A DNA stretch of 30,411 nt from a virus. The stretch spans positions 1-30,411 of the IMG/VR virus record IMGVR_UViG_3300019763_000017; one strand, given 5' to 3'. Each line of letters opens with the position of its first letter. Position 1 is the first letter of the stretch. The notes under the pieces were generated by a model. It was not told where the DNA came from. It saw only the letters and a program-made list of their open reading frames with translations, and made no database searches. Both the position numbers and the translations under genes were made by a program. Shown one piece after another: positions 14,438 through 20,745 of the stretch.

Positions 14438-15067
14438 ATGAAATTAGAAGATTTAAAAATACCATTTGAAGAGAGTGAGATCGAATGGAGACAACAAAGT
14501 CAAGGTATTGATAGAAATGAAAACCCTTGGTGTATGGTTTTAGCTTATGTTTCTAATAGAGCTATTATGAATAGACTAGATAGTGTGTGCGGTTTAGGTG
14601 GTTGGCAAAACGAATACCAAACTGGTGCAAATGGTGGCGTTATTTGTGGAATATCTATCAAAGTAGGTGACGAATGGGTTACTAAATATGATGGAGCAGA
14701 TAACACAGCAGTCGAAGCTGTAAAAGGTGGTTTAAGTGGTGCAATGAAACGAGCAGGTGTTCAATGGGGTATAGGAAGATATCTATACTACCTAGAAGCA
14801 ACATTTGCTAAAACTTCATTAACTAAAATTAATGGTTGGAATCAAGGGTATGATAAAAAATCAAATACTAAATATTGGTGGGAAACTCCAACACTTCCAA
14901 ATTTCGCACTTCCTATTACAAGCGAAGCAAGAAAACAAATAGTAGAATTAACCAAGGTAAAAGAAGTTAACCAGGAAGAATTTTTTAAATACTTTCATGT
15001 TACAGATTTAGAGCAACTAAACAGAGAACAATCAATAAAAGCTATTGATATATTACAAAAAAGATAA
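14438..15067 (+). CDS. Rad52-family single-strand annealing protein (Sak-like)
   Basis: A 209-residue recombinase of the Rad52/Rad22 type. The family pattern is clear: MVLAYVSNRAIMNRLDSVCGLGGWQNEY, then ISIKVGDEWVTKYDGADNTAVEAVKGGLSGAMKRAGVQWGIGRYLYYLE, ending about residue 122; a helical C-terminal tail follows. It anneals complementary strands during phage replication and recombination, usually with a partner nuclease; candidates lie downstream. AAAGGG precedes tandem ATGs at 14435 and 14438; the second has better spacing. Confidence 0.85.
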   Translation: MKLEDLKIPFEESEIEWRQQSQGIDRNENPWCMVLAYVSNRAIMNRLDSVCGLGGWQNEYQTGANGGVICGISIKVGDEWVTKYDGADNTAVEAVKGGLSGAMKRAGVQWGIGRYLYYLEATFAKTSLTKINGWNQGYDKKSNTKYWWETPTLPNFALPITSEARKQIVELTKVKEVNQEEFFKYFHVTDLEQLNREQSIKAIDILQKR

Positions 15068-15078
15068 AAGGACACAAG

Positions 15079-15585
15079 ATGAAATACTACGAAATACTAA
15101 AAACAATAGAAGCGATTGAAAATAAAAGAAATGAAGTTGATGAAATTACAGGGGAATTTTTATATACAGATGAAGAGATTGAAAAAGAATTAGCTAAAAT
15201 TGAGTCTACAAAAGAAGATAAAATATTAGCGTATCAACATATAATCAATTTGAAAAATGCAAATATTGAAATATGCAAAGAACAAAAAGCATCTATTGAC
15301 AAAACTATGAAAGATGATGCTAAAGAGATTATCAGATTAAATGATAACTTAGGATTGCTCTTAGGTGGGGAGGGTCTTAAAACTAATCTTGGGAGATTTT
15401 ATTATGCAAAAGAATCTTTATATATAGAAGATGAAAGTAAATTTAAAAAAGACAACCCTGAATATGTAATCGAAAAGCCATCTGTATATAAAAGTATTGA
15501 TAAGACAAAAGTAAAAGAAGATATTGAAAAAATAAAAGGTGTTAGATTAAGAACTGGTGTAACATTTAGAGCTAAAAAAGGATAA
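15079..15585 (+). CDS. Siphovirus Gp157-like / Gam-type protein
   Basis: A 168-residue protein with a long helical hairpin (1-95: TGEFLYTDEEIEKELAKIES ... QHIINLKNANIEICKEQKAS) and a C-terminal beta segment (LKTNLGRFYYAKESLYIED ... PEYVIEKPSVYKSIDKTKVKEDIEKIKGVRLRTGVTFRAKKG). This matches the Gp157 family that sits beside phage recombinases, often described as related to host-nuclease inhibition. AAAAGGACACAAG precedes the ATG. Confidence 0.75.
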   Translation: MKYYEILKTIEAIENKRNEVDEITGEFLYTDEEIEKELAKIESTKEDKILAYQHIINLKNANIEICKEQKASIDKTMKDDAKEIIRLNDNLGLLLGGEGLKTNLGRFYYAKESLYIEDESKFKKDNPEYVIEKPSVYKSIDKTKVKEDIEKIKGVRLRTGVTFRAKKG

Positions 15586-15588
15586 ATA

Positions 15589-15810
15589 ATGACAAATAGA
15601 GTAGAGATTGAATTAGACATAAAAAATATAGTATCTTGTGAAACGGTACTTTCAAGTAATGAAATTACTATTAAGTTAAGTGGCGTTGATGAAGATGTTT
15701 TAATTAGCGAAGTTTTAGACAATGTAGAGATTGAAAAGTTATTGATGCAGATTGACCCATTGAGTTTAGAAAATGAATTAAAAAGAAAAAAAGAAGAATA
15801 TGAAAATTAG
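15589..15810 (+). CDS. Hypothetical small acidic protein
   Basis: Not recognised. The 73-residue product is acidic, with a beta-like first half (RVEIELDIKNIVSCETVLSS) and a helical end. It overlaps the NinB-like gene by 11 bases. Location suggests a recombination accessory role. Confidence 0.55.
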   Translation: MTNRVEIELDIKNIVSCETVLSSNEITIKLSGVDEDVLISEVLDNVEIEKLLMQIDPLSLENELKRKKEEYEN

Positions 15811-16210
15811 CTTTATTAAAAAAGTTGGTCGGTTAATTCCTTATTCAGAAGAGGATAGAGAAAAAATCGACAAGTTTCAAGATGGTGCTACTTATCAAGT
15901 AGATATTAAAAACTTAGATATTAGAACATTGAAACAAAACGCATCTACGCATTTATGGTGTACTCAAATAGCTAAAACGCTAAATGATAGCAATATGTAT
16001 ATAAGCGATACGATTAAAACAGAAGTAAACTGGTCTATGGAAACGGTAAAAGAGATTTTATTTAAGCCAATAGTAAAAGCTTTATATAATAAGAATAGTA
16101 CGACAAAGTTAAGTAGAAATGAATTTGAAAAGATTATCGATACGCTAACTTTAATTTTTGGAAATAAAGGTGTAGTTTTGCCACCTTTCCCAAACAAAGA
16201 AGATTTATAA
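15800..16210 (+). CDS. NinB/YbcN-like recombination protein
   Basis: A 136-residue protein with RTLKQNASTHLWCTQIAKTLN near residue 37 (the NinB-type R-TxxQNxxxH/W motif), then VNWSMETVKEILFKPIVKAL and KLSRNEFEKIIDTLTLIFG. NinB (lambda Orf) helps load recombinases and handles SSB. Its place after Rad52-like and Gp157-like genes agrees. I rate the family as probable, not certain. Confidence 0.5.
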   Translation: MKISFIKKVGRLIPYSEEDREKIDKFQDGATYQVDIKNLDIRTLKQNASTHLWCTQIAKTLNDSNMYISDTIKTEVNWSMETVKEILFKPIVKALYNKNSTTKLSRNEFEKIIDTLTLIFGNKGVVLPPFPNKEDL

Positions 16211-16230
16211 TAGATAAAAAGGATTAGAAT

Positions 16231-16461
16231 ATGTACATAAGATTAGCTATAAGCGATGGTATTATAGATGGTTATAAAAAAAGAGATATTTGCGAAGCTT
16301 TTAACAACAACATAGAGTCAAGTTTCGAACAAAGGGAGCAATACGATGAATATTATTATAAGTATCCTGTTGATGTAGAAATTAATGAGAACCACATATT
16401 GCAATTAACAGATAAAGGATATAGTATATTTTTTAGAAATGATACTGTAGATATAAAATGA
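16231..16461 (+). CDS. Hypothetical small protein
   Basis: Not recognised. A 76-residue protein behind AAAGGATTAGAAT. It contains DGYKKRDICEAFNNNIE and an aromatic QYDEYYYKYPVDVEINE segment. ATGA overlap at its end. Confidence 0.55.
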   Translation: MYIRLAISDGIIDGYKKRDICEAFNNNIESSFEQREQYDEYYYKYPVDVEINENHILQLTDKGYSIFFRNDTVDIK

Positions 16462-16544
16462 AACAACTAATAAAAACATACAAACTACTACACACTTTCA
16501 CGATTAAAGGGAAAAGCGGTTTGTATGAGATAAAAATATTTTAA
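16458..16544 (+). CDS. Tiny basic ORF (28 residues)
   Basis: Starts in ATGA overlap and encodes KQLIKTYKLLHTFTIKGKSG and a short tail. No homology suspected. The junction and the clean ribosome site of the next gene just after its stop are the only support. Confidence 0.35.
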   Translation: MKQLIKTYKLLHTFTIKGKSGLYEIKIF

Positions 16545-16554
16545 AGGGGAGAAG

Positions 16555-16719
16555 ATGAAGAAAATATACATAGTTACTGATGGATGCTATATATACGGAA
16601 TCTTTAAAAGTAAAGACAATGCAATAACAGAAAAACGAATGAGAAGAGTTAACGGAAAAATCAAAGGAATATCTATAAAATATCGTGTTAATAGATATGG
16701 ATATAAAACGGACGATTAA
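16555..16719 (+). CDS. Small basic hypothetical protein
   Basis: A 54-residue ORF behind AGGGGAG, a strong ribosome site. The sequence KKIYIVTDGCYIYGIFKSKDNA looks like a short beta-hairpin domain, followed by a basic end (KRMRRVNGKIKG). Not recognised. Confidence 0.5.
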   Translation: MKKIYIVTDGCYIYGIFKSKDNAITEKRMRRVNGKIKGISIKYRVNRYGYKTDD

Positions 16720-16721
16720 AA

Positions 16722-17126
16722 ATGTACACTAAACAACAACAAACAAAAAAGAATAAAGAGAAAAAAATAGGAACTTTTGAAAAAAAGAAATATACCCTTA
16801 AAAAAAGAAGTCCTAAAAATAAGATAAGCATAAAAGAGCAAGAGTATCTGAATCACTTAAATAGTATTCGTGATACTGTGCCGTGCTTTGTGTGTGGTCA
16901 AAATAGAGCTAACGACCCTATCGAATGGCATCATGTAAAGAATAGGTCGAGCGATAAGAAAAATCATTTTAGGCTTATACCTTTGTGTGGTAATAGACAT
17001 CATAGAAATGGAAATATAAGCCCTCATGGAAATGCTAAAAAATGGCGTGATATCTTTACTTATGAAGATCAACTATTAGAAGGTGCTAGGTATCATCTAA
17101 AATATTTAAATATGAAAGGGGAGTAA
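16722..17126 (+). CDS. HNH nuclease, Ref-like (RecA-dependent nuclease type)
   Basis: A 134-residue protein: a Lys-rich N-terminus (1-45), then CFVCG (Cys55, Cys58), EWHHVKNRSSDKK (His70, His71), HFRLIPLCGNRHHRNGNISPHG (Cys89, His93, His94, His102). This is the pattern of the phage P1 Ref/RecA_dep_nuc family, where a lysine-rich tail binds RecA-DNA filaments and the HNH core cuts at D-loops. It could supply the nuclease for the Rad52-like recombinase. The VRR-NUC gene abuts its stop codon. Confidence 0.7.
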   Translation: MYTKQQQTKKNKEKKIGTFEKKKYTLKKRSPKNKISIKEQEYLNHLNSIRDTVPCFVCGQNRANDPIEWHHVKNRSSDKKNHFRLIPLCGNRHHRNGNISPHGNAKKWRDIFTYEDQLLEGARYHLKYLNMKGE

Positions 17127-17519
17127 ATTAAAAATGAAGAACAAAAACTATCGGAAAATGTAGCAAGATATTTAGCAACTCAGTTTCCTAAATTAATTTT
17201 TAGGTTTGATATAGGTGCTGATATACGATTGACTATAGGGCAAGCTTCAAGGGTTAAAAATAAGCTTTTGCATAAAAGAGGACACCCTGATTTATTTATA
17301 TGTCAATGTGTAGGTGGATATGGTGGATTATTTATTGAGCTTAAAAAAGAAAAATCAGAAGTATATAAACAAGATGGTACTTATAAGAAAAATGCACACC
17401 TAGAAGAACAGATTAAGTATCACGAACAGTTAAGAAAAAGCGGTTATAAAGTAGTTTTCGGATTAGGTTTTGAAGATACTATAATAAAAATAAAAGATTA
17501 TTTAAAAGGAATAAAATGA
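17127..17519 (+). CDS. VRR-NUC nuclease, apparent AUU start
   Basis: A 130-codon frame reading KNEEQKLSENVARYLATQFP at the start, then RFDIGADIRLTIGQASRVKNK. The catalytic core follows: RGHPDLFI (Asp55) and GGLFIELKKEK (Glu71, Lys73), the PD-(D/E)xK pattern of phage VRR-NUC enzymes. No ATG, GTG or TTG exists between the preceding stop (17124-17126) and a TTG at 17229. The N-terminal 34 residues look fully like the family, so the start is taken as ATT 17127, abutting the upstream stop, with GGGGAG at 17118-17123. An out-of-frame ATG at 17134 reads only nine codons. The alternative is the TTG, which would remove the first helix. Confidence 0.7.
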   Translation: MKNEEQKLSENVARYLATQFPKLIFRFDIGADIRLTIGQASRVKNKLLHKRGHPDLFICQCVGGYGGLFIELKKEKSEVYKQDGTYKKNAHLEEQIKYHEQLRKSGYKVVFGLGFEDTIIKIKDYLKGIK

Positions 17520-17854
17520 AAGATATATTAGTAGTAAATAGAGAATATACAAAGCAAGATGGAACACAAGGTGCAGAATTTGTAAAAGTTGGAGTTTTAG
17601 GAGTAAGCCAAAATAATAAAGAGTATATTATACTAGAGCCACATATAAACCTTGCAGGACTTCCAAGAAGCGAAAAAGGTGGTGTAATGTGTAGTGTAGT
17701 TGATAAATCAAACAACGGTCAAACAAATAACAACAGTAATCAAGGCGGTTATCAGCAACAAAACCAACCACAGCAGAATTATAACCAACCAAATCAGCAA
17801 CAACAATATAACCAACCACAGCAAAGTTATAACCCTAATCAGCACCAGCAATGA
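17516..17854 (+). CDS. Protein with Q/N-rich low-complexity tail
   Basis: A 112-residue protein. The first 63 residues (KDILVVNREYTKQDGTQGAEFVKVGVLG ... INLAGLPRSEKGGVMCSVVD) look like a small beta-barrel. Residues 65-112 are almost only Gln, Asn, Pro, Tyr and Gly, with repeats of YNQP and YNPN. The context among recombination genes and the beta-domain plus flexible tail recall single-stranded DNA-binding proteins, but the acidic tip of bacterial SSB is absent and I do not recognise the fold firmly. ATGA overlap with the VRR-NUC gene. Confidence 0.6.
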   Translation: MKDILVVNREYTKQDGTQGAEFVKVGVLGVSQNNKEYIILEPHINLAGLPRSEKGGVMCSVVDKSNNGQTNNNSNQGGYQQQNQPQQNYNQPNQQQQYNQPQQSYNPNQHQQ

Positions 17855-17887
17855 CTAGAACAGATAATACCACACTAAAGGAAAGCT

Positions 17888-18073
17888 ATGGAATATAACT
17901 TAGCAAAAACAAGACCGTCATTAAAAAATATGGCAGTCTTTCACGATTCAACAATACAAAAAATTAGAACTATTCAAGATAGAGATAATAAAAAGTATGA
18001 AAAGATGAAAAAAGATTTTCTTAAAGCAATAAAGAATAAAAAAAGATTAGAAGAATATTTAAACAAATTTTAA
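17888..18073 (+). CDS. Small basic hypothetical protein
   Basis: Not recognised. A 61-residue strongly basic helical protein (KTRPSLKNMAVFHDSTIQKI ... KKDFLKAIKNKKRLEEYLNKF) behind AAAGGAAAG. It ends directly before promoter P4. Confidence 0.55.
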   Translation: MEYNLAKTRPSLKNMAVFHDSTIQKIRTIQDRDNKKYEKMKKDFLKAIKNKKRLEEYLNKF

Positions 18074-18074
18074 C

Positions 18075-18120
18075 ATTTGGAACAAAAACCCTTGACAAAT
18101 ATTCCAAATTGATATATAAT
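18075..18120 (+). promoter_or_regulatory. Promoter P4 with flanking inverted repeat
   Basis: TTGACA at 18092-18097 and TATAAT at 18115-18120, spacer 17, perfect consensus. ATTTGGAA (18075-18082) and TTCCAAAT (18102-18109) are perfect inverted arms on either side of the -35. The expected start is at or next to the ATG at 18127, so the mRNA would be leaderless. Confidence 0.85.
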
Positions 18121-18126
18121 AACATT

Positions 18127-18309
18127 ATGAAAGCACAAATAACAGAAGCAATAAGATTAAGCGGTATACCAAGAACAACATTTTACAGGTTATTAAAGAA
18201 TTACCCAGAGTTTGAGAAATTCGCACTTGTAAGCGTTATAGGAAACAATTTAATTAAAGACGAAGTTATCGAAGCTTTGACAAAAAAACAAAAAGAGGAA
18301 ACAAAATGA
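18127..18309 (+). CDS. Small HTH regulator, leaderless mRNA
   Basis: A 60-residue protein with ITEAIRLSGIPRTTFYRLLKNYPEF, a Cro/HTH-like helix-turn-helix, and a helical dimerisation-like end. The ATG lies six bases after the TATAAT of P4, where transcription normally begins; there is no ribosome site. An upstream in-frame start (18109) lies before the -10 box and is excluded. It resembles the other leaderless 60-residue gene at 20746 in length and in an F-x-R-x-x-K-x-x-P-E motif. It may repress its own promoter. Confidence 0.7.
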   Translation: MKAQITEAIRLSGIPRTTFYRLLKNYPEFEKFALVSVIGNNLIKDEVIEALTKKQKEETK

Positions 18310-18536
18310 ATTTTACAGCAGATGAAGTACAAAAAACAGAAAACAGAGTTGTTACACTAGACTTTAAAGGGTCTTTGGATTTTACAATCGGAGAAGATGG
18401 TAAAGTAGTTGATGGAGATAAAACAGTAACACATCAAGAACTTTATGAAATGATTGCACCTAAAGAAGAAGTTGAAGAAGATGAAACTTTACCAACAGAC
18501 ACTTTAGAATCACAAGAAGCGTGGGAACAAAACTAA
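18306..18536 (+). CDS. Small acidic protein
   Basis: Not recognised. The 76-residue product begins NFTADEVQKTENRVVTLDFKG and ends in a very acidic stretch rich in Glu/Asp (EEVEEDETLPTDTLESQE). ATGA overlap with the HTH gene. DNA-mimic or chaperone-like roles fit such composition, but nothing proves them. Confidence 0.55.
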   Translation: MNFTADEVQKTENRVVTLDFKGSLDFTIGEDGKVVDGDKTVTHQELYEMIAPKEEVEEDETLPTDTLESQEAWEQN

Positions 18537-18561
18537 TGCTACCTATAGTATGAAAAAAGAA

Positions 18562-18696
18562 GCCTCTAAAAAGAAAATATTTTTTCAGAGGATAGAGAAA
18601 GCTTAGGATTAATTTCCTGAGCAATAAGGTTCAAGTGAGTGTATAAGAAGTGCTTAGTTGAAAAACATAGTCAGTTTATACATTCTTTTGAGCTTT
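18562..18696 (+). ncRNA. Triple-hairpin RNA leader or small RNA
   Basis: Three successive stems lie between two genes. First, CCTCTAAAAA (18563-18572) with TTTTT-C-AGAGG (18581-18591), one bulge. Second, GCTTAGGA with TCCTGAGC (18601-18608/18615-18622), one G-U. Third, a long stem AAGGTTCAA-gt-GAGTGTATAA (18626-18646) with TTATACATTC-tt-TTGAGCTTT (18676-18696), about 19 pairs with three G-U. G-U pairs in place of mismatches argue for RNA, not DNA, function. The lipoprotein gene follows 30 bases later. No clear promoter was seen; TATAGT at 18544 is weak. Confidence 0.5.
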
Positions 18697-18726
18697 AAGA
18701 GAGCCAAAAAAAGAGAGGAATTAAAG

Positions 18727-19149
18727 ATGAAGAAATTATTATTAATAAGTGTAGCAGTAGGAGCATTACTACTTACAGGGTGTGGGTCTGATTCACAAGT
18801 AGCTTCACAAAATTTATCAAAAGCAGCGGATATGTTTGAGATAGATAGAAGAGTAGTTTTTTACAATGGTATAAGTGGAGAATATATTTTAAATATAGAG
18901 GGCAGATGTTCAATAACTGATAGCGGTAGACAATTAGAAGTTACTTGCAAAACTCCAAATGGTTTTAAAAAGCACTTCTTAGGATTGTCAGACAATGTCA
19001 CTTATTTTGCAGAACAATTAAATTATAAAAATGTTAGTACTTTACATTATAGAGTTATATTTAAACCTCAAGCAATCGTACCTGATATAGATTTCAGAGG
19101 AAATACTAACGAATTAATAAATGCAGTTACACCAGACAGGAGAGATTAA
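18727..19149 (+). CDS. Phage beta-sandwich lipoprotein
   Basis: A 140-residue lipoprotein. KKLLLISVAVGALLLTGC gives a type II signal peptide with lipobox LTGC (Cys19). The body has NLSKAADMFEIDRRVVFYNG, then CSITDSGRQLEVTCK (two Cys), KKHFLGLSDNVTYFAEQL and HYRVIFKPQAIVPDID, which I recognise from proteins annotated as beta-sandwich lipoproteins in many proteobacterial phages. Function is not settled; surface placement suits superinfection exclusion or host-envelope modification. ATG 18727 with GAGGA upstream is preferred over an in-frame TTG at 18658. Confidence 0.75.
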   Translation: MKKLLLISVAVGALLLTGCGSDSQVASQNLSKAADMFEIDRRVVFYNGISGEYILNIEGRCSITDSGRQLEVTCKTPNGFKKHFLGLSDNVTYFAEQLNYKNVSTLHYRVIFKPQAIVPDIDFRGNTNELINAVTPDRRD

Positions 19150-19150
19150 T

Positions 19151-19252
19151 ATGAAAAATAACGAAAACGTAAAGTTTGATACAGTATATAAAACAAACAA
19201 ACAATTTAGAGACAGAGTAAACAAATTTTTAGGGGTAAAAAATGGCAAGTAA
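19151..19252 (+). CDS. Tiny basic ORF (33 residues)
   Basis: Behind GGAGAGATTAAT. The sequence is NENVKFDTVYKTNKQFRDRV and a short tail. It overlaps the next gene by 11 bases. Not recognised. Confidence 0.4.
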   Translation: MKNNENVKFDTVYKTNKQFRDRVNKFLGVKNGK

Positions 19253-19475
19253 TCAAGAAGTGAAAGAAATGTTAGTAAAGATGGAAAATGTTTTAGAACA
19301 AGCTATCGCGTTAAAAGAAAGAAATAAAGAGCTTGAAATAAAGCTTGCAATTTATGAAGATGCAGATAATGAACTTGATCAAGACCTAAATGACTTTAGA
19401 AACAAGCTAGAATATTTCACAAGCCTTAGAGATGAAACAAGTATCGAGCATAAAATCGCAGAGTTAGAAGATTAA
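19242..19475 (+). CDS. Small coiled-coil protein
   Basis: A 77-residue, almost wholly helical protein with heptad-like LVKMENVLEQAIALKERNKEL and acidic end. AGGGG precedes the ATG. Similar coiled-coil dwarfs are common in phage accessory regions. No function recognised. Confidence 0.55.
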   Translation: MASNQEVKEMLVKMENVLEQAIALKERNKELEIKLAIYEDADNELDQDLNDFRNKLEYFTSLRDETSIEHKIAELED

Positions 19476-19477
19476 TC

Positions 19478-19573
19478 GTGAAACCAATATTAGACAATAG
19501 AGCATCAAAAGGAGACATAATAAACTTTGTCTCTATTTTGATAGTAGCGTGCATTATATTGTCAAAGGGATAA
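19478..19573 (+). CDS. Small one-helix membrane protein, GTG start
   Basis: GTG 19478 opens 31 codons with a hydrophobic segment at about 16-29 (FVSILIVACIIL). It ends one base before the next ATG. Not recognised. Confidence 0.4.
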   Translation: MKPILDNRASKGDIINFVSILIVACIILSKG

Positions 19574-19574
19574 T

Positions 19575-19775
19575 ATGGCAAGAGTTAAATATAAAGCACG
19601 ACACGAACTAGAAAAAGAAATAAAAGAGTTAGAACAGAAGCTAAGAGAATCAGAAAGCTATGACTTAGCACTTTTAACAATGAACGAGCTTATAGAACAA
19701 AGAGCAAAAGCAGATGTAAGAATCACAGCTATTGATATAGAGATTCTAAATAGAGAAGGGATAGGTACAGAGTAA
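19575..19775 (+). CDS. Small coiled-coil protein
   Basis: A 66-residue helical protein with ARHELEKEIKELEQKLRESESY and a second helix. AAAGGG precedes the ATG. Its stop TAA overlaps the ATC start proposed for the next gene. Not recognised. Confidence 0.55.
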   Translation: MARVKYKARHELEKEIKELEQKLRESESYDLALLTMNELIEQRAKADVRITAIDIEILNREGIGTE

Positions 19776-20125
19776 TCAAAACTTTTATTCTTATATTAGC
19801 AACAATACTATTTACAGGATGCGTAAATAAAAGTAAATACAATTATGTATCATTCAAATATGCAACTTGTAAAAATAGCAATGATGTAGGGATAAAGTTC
19901 CATGATGGCATATATAAGTGCTTTTATAAAGAAAACAATAAGATTGTATATCAAAATCCTATAAAGAGAACTACTAGGAAAATCCGAACAGTTGCAAAAA
20001 GTGGATGCGAAACTACAATAACACAAATATATACAAGTAAATCAAGTGGGAAGATAGTCACTTGTCGCGGAAAAATATTAGAGCCTGGACAAAAAACTAG
20101 AATAATCCACATAAAAGGTAAATAA
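19775..20125 (+). CDS. Lipoprotein with apparent AUC start
   Basis: A 116-codon frame (19775-20125) that opens with ATC and reads KTFILILATILFTGC: a lysine, a hydrophobic stretch and a lipobox (FTGC, Cys16), exactly what a lipoprotein N-terminus should be. No ATG, GTG or TTG occurs between the in-frame stop at 19751 and this signal. ATC sits in a TAATC junction with the upstream stop, the same geometry as the TAATG junctions elsewhere, with AGG at 19763. Six further Cys occur, among them ATCKN, YKCFY, SGCETT and VTCRG. It ends in TAATG overlap. Function unknown; envelope location predicted. Confidence 0.65.
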   Translation: MKTFILILATILFTGCVNKSKYNYVSFKYATCKNSNDVGIKFHDGIYKCFYKENNKIVYQNPIKRTTRKIRTVAKSGCETTITQIYTSKSSGKIVTCRGKILEPGQKTRIIHIKGK

Positions 20126-20229
20126 TGAAAAGTGAAGATATTATAAGAACAGCAATTTTAGTAACCATAATTTTTGCTATAGAAACAGCAATTTTTGTAA
20201 ATTTAGAAACTGGATTAATAACAAGATAA
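20125..20229 (+). CDS. Small one-helix membrane protein
   Basis: A 34-residue ORF in TAATG overlap on both sides, with a hydrophobic stretch (AILVTIIFAIETAIFV). Not recognised. Confidence 0.45.
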   Translation: MKSEDIIRTAILVTIIFAIETAIFVNLETGLITR

Positions 20230-20357
20230 TGACGCCATTTGAGATAGCTTTAATGGATTTAACAATACTTGCATACACAACAGCATCAACAGGATTCATA
20301 GTTTTTTCGATGTTATTCTGTATATTTGTAAAAGAAAAGGATTATGATGAAAACTAG
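20229..20357 (+). CDS. Small membrane protein
   Basis: A 42-residue ORF with a hydrophobic segment near residues 13-34 and a charged tail (VKEKDYDEN). TAATG overlap at the start; overlaps the next gene by 11 bases. Not recognised. Confidence 0.45.
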   Translation: MTPFEIALMDLTILAYTTASTGFIVFSMLFCIFVKEKDYDEN

Positions 20358-20694
20358 TAACTGTTGCAACGCTCCCGTAATAGAAGAAAGCGATATATGC
20401 TCACAATGTAAAGAACATTGCGAAGCTATAGAAAACAAGATAAATCAGAAGATAAAAGAAATTATACTAAATAAACTAAAGAACTACACAGATGGTAGTA
20501 ATCGAAGATTATATGCCGAAGATTATTTTAAAATATCTGAAATAATTTATAGAGATATCAAAGAAAGCAAAAGGTTTAAATATCTTGCATTAAGAGACAC
20601 CCTTTATCTTGATTTCACTCTATCTGTTTATAGAAGTACAAACGAAAGAACATTTGAAGAAAGAGTAATAGAAAAAATAGAATCTTTATTATAA
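20347..20694 (+). CDS. Zinc-ribbon-headed small protein
   Basis: The 115-residue protein begins with SNCCNAPVIEESDICSQCKEHCE, a compact CC-C-CxxC-C zinc-ribbon found at the head of several short phage proteins. The rest is helical (INQKIKEIILNKLKNYTDG, then FKISEIIYRDIKESKRF). ATG 20347 has AAAGGA at good spacing; ATG 20344 is the alternative. Function unknown. Confidence 0.6.
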   Translation: MKTSNCCNAPVIEESDICSQCKEHCEAIENKINQKIKEIILNKLKNYTDGSNRRLYAEDYFKISEIIYRDIKESKRFKYLALRDTLYLDFTLSVYRSTNERTFEERVIEKIESLL

Positions 20695-20733
20695 AAGTAG
20701 ATAATTATAAGATAACATTTATATCTCTTTTGA

Positions 20734-20739
20734 TATAAT
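20734..20739 (+). promoter_or_regulatory. Promoter -10 directly upstream of leaderless gene
   Basis: TTTTGATATAAT with a perfect -10 at 20734-20739, no convincing -35, T-rich upstream. Six bases separate it from the ATG at 20746. Confidence 0.55.
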
Positions 20740-20745
20740 TGTATT

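Noticed and set aside
17851-17898. Frameshift from the Q/N-rich protein to an acidic SSB-like tip
   Set aside because: The alternative frame gives only a 15-codon non-acidic peptide and no slippery heptamer was seen.
18550-18606. 18-codon ORF as attenuator leader peptide
   Set aside because: It has no ribosome site, and its Lys-rich sequence does not show a run of codons for one regulatory amino acid; the overlap with the hairpins could be chance.
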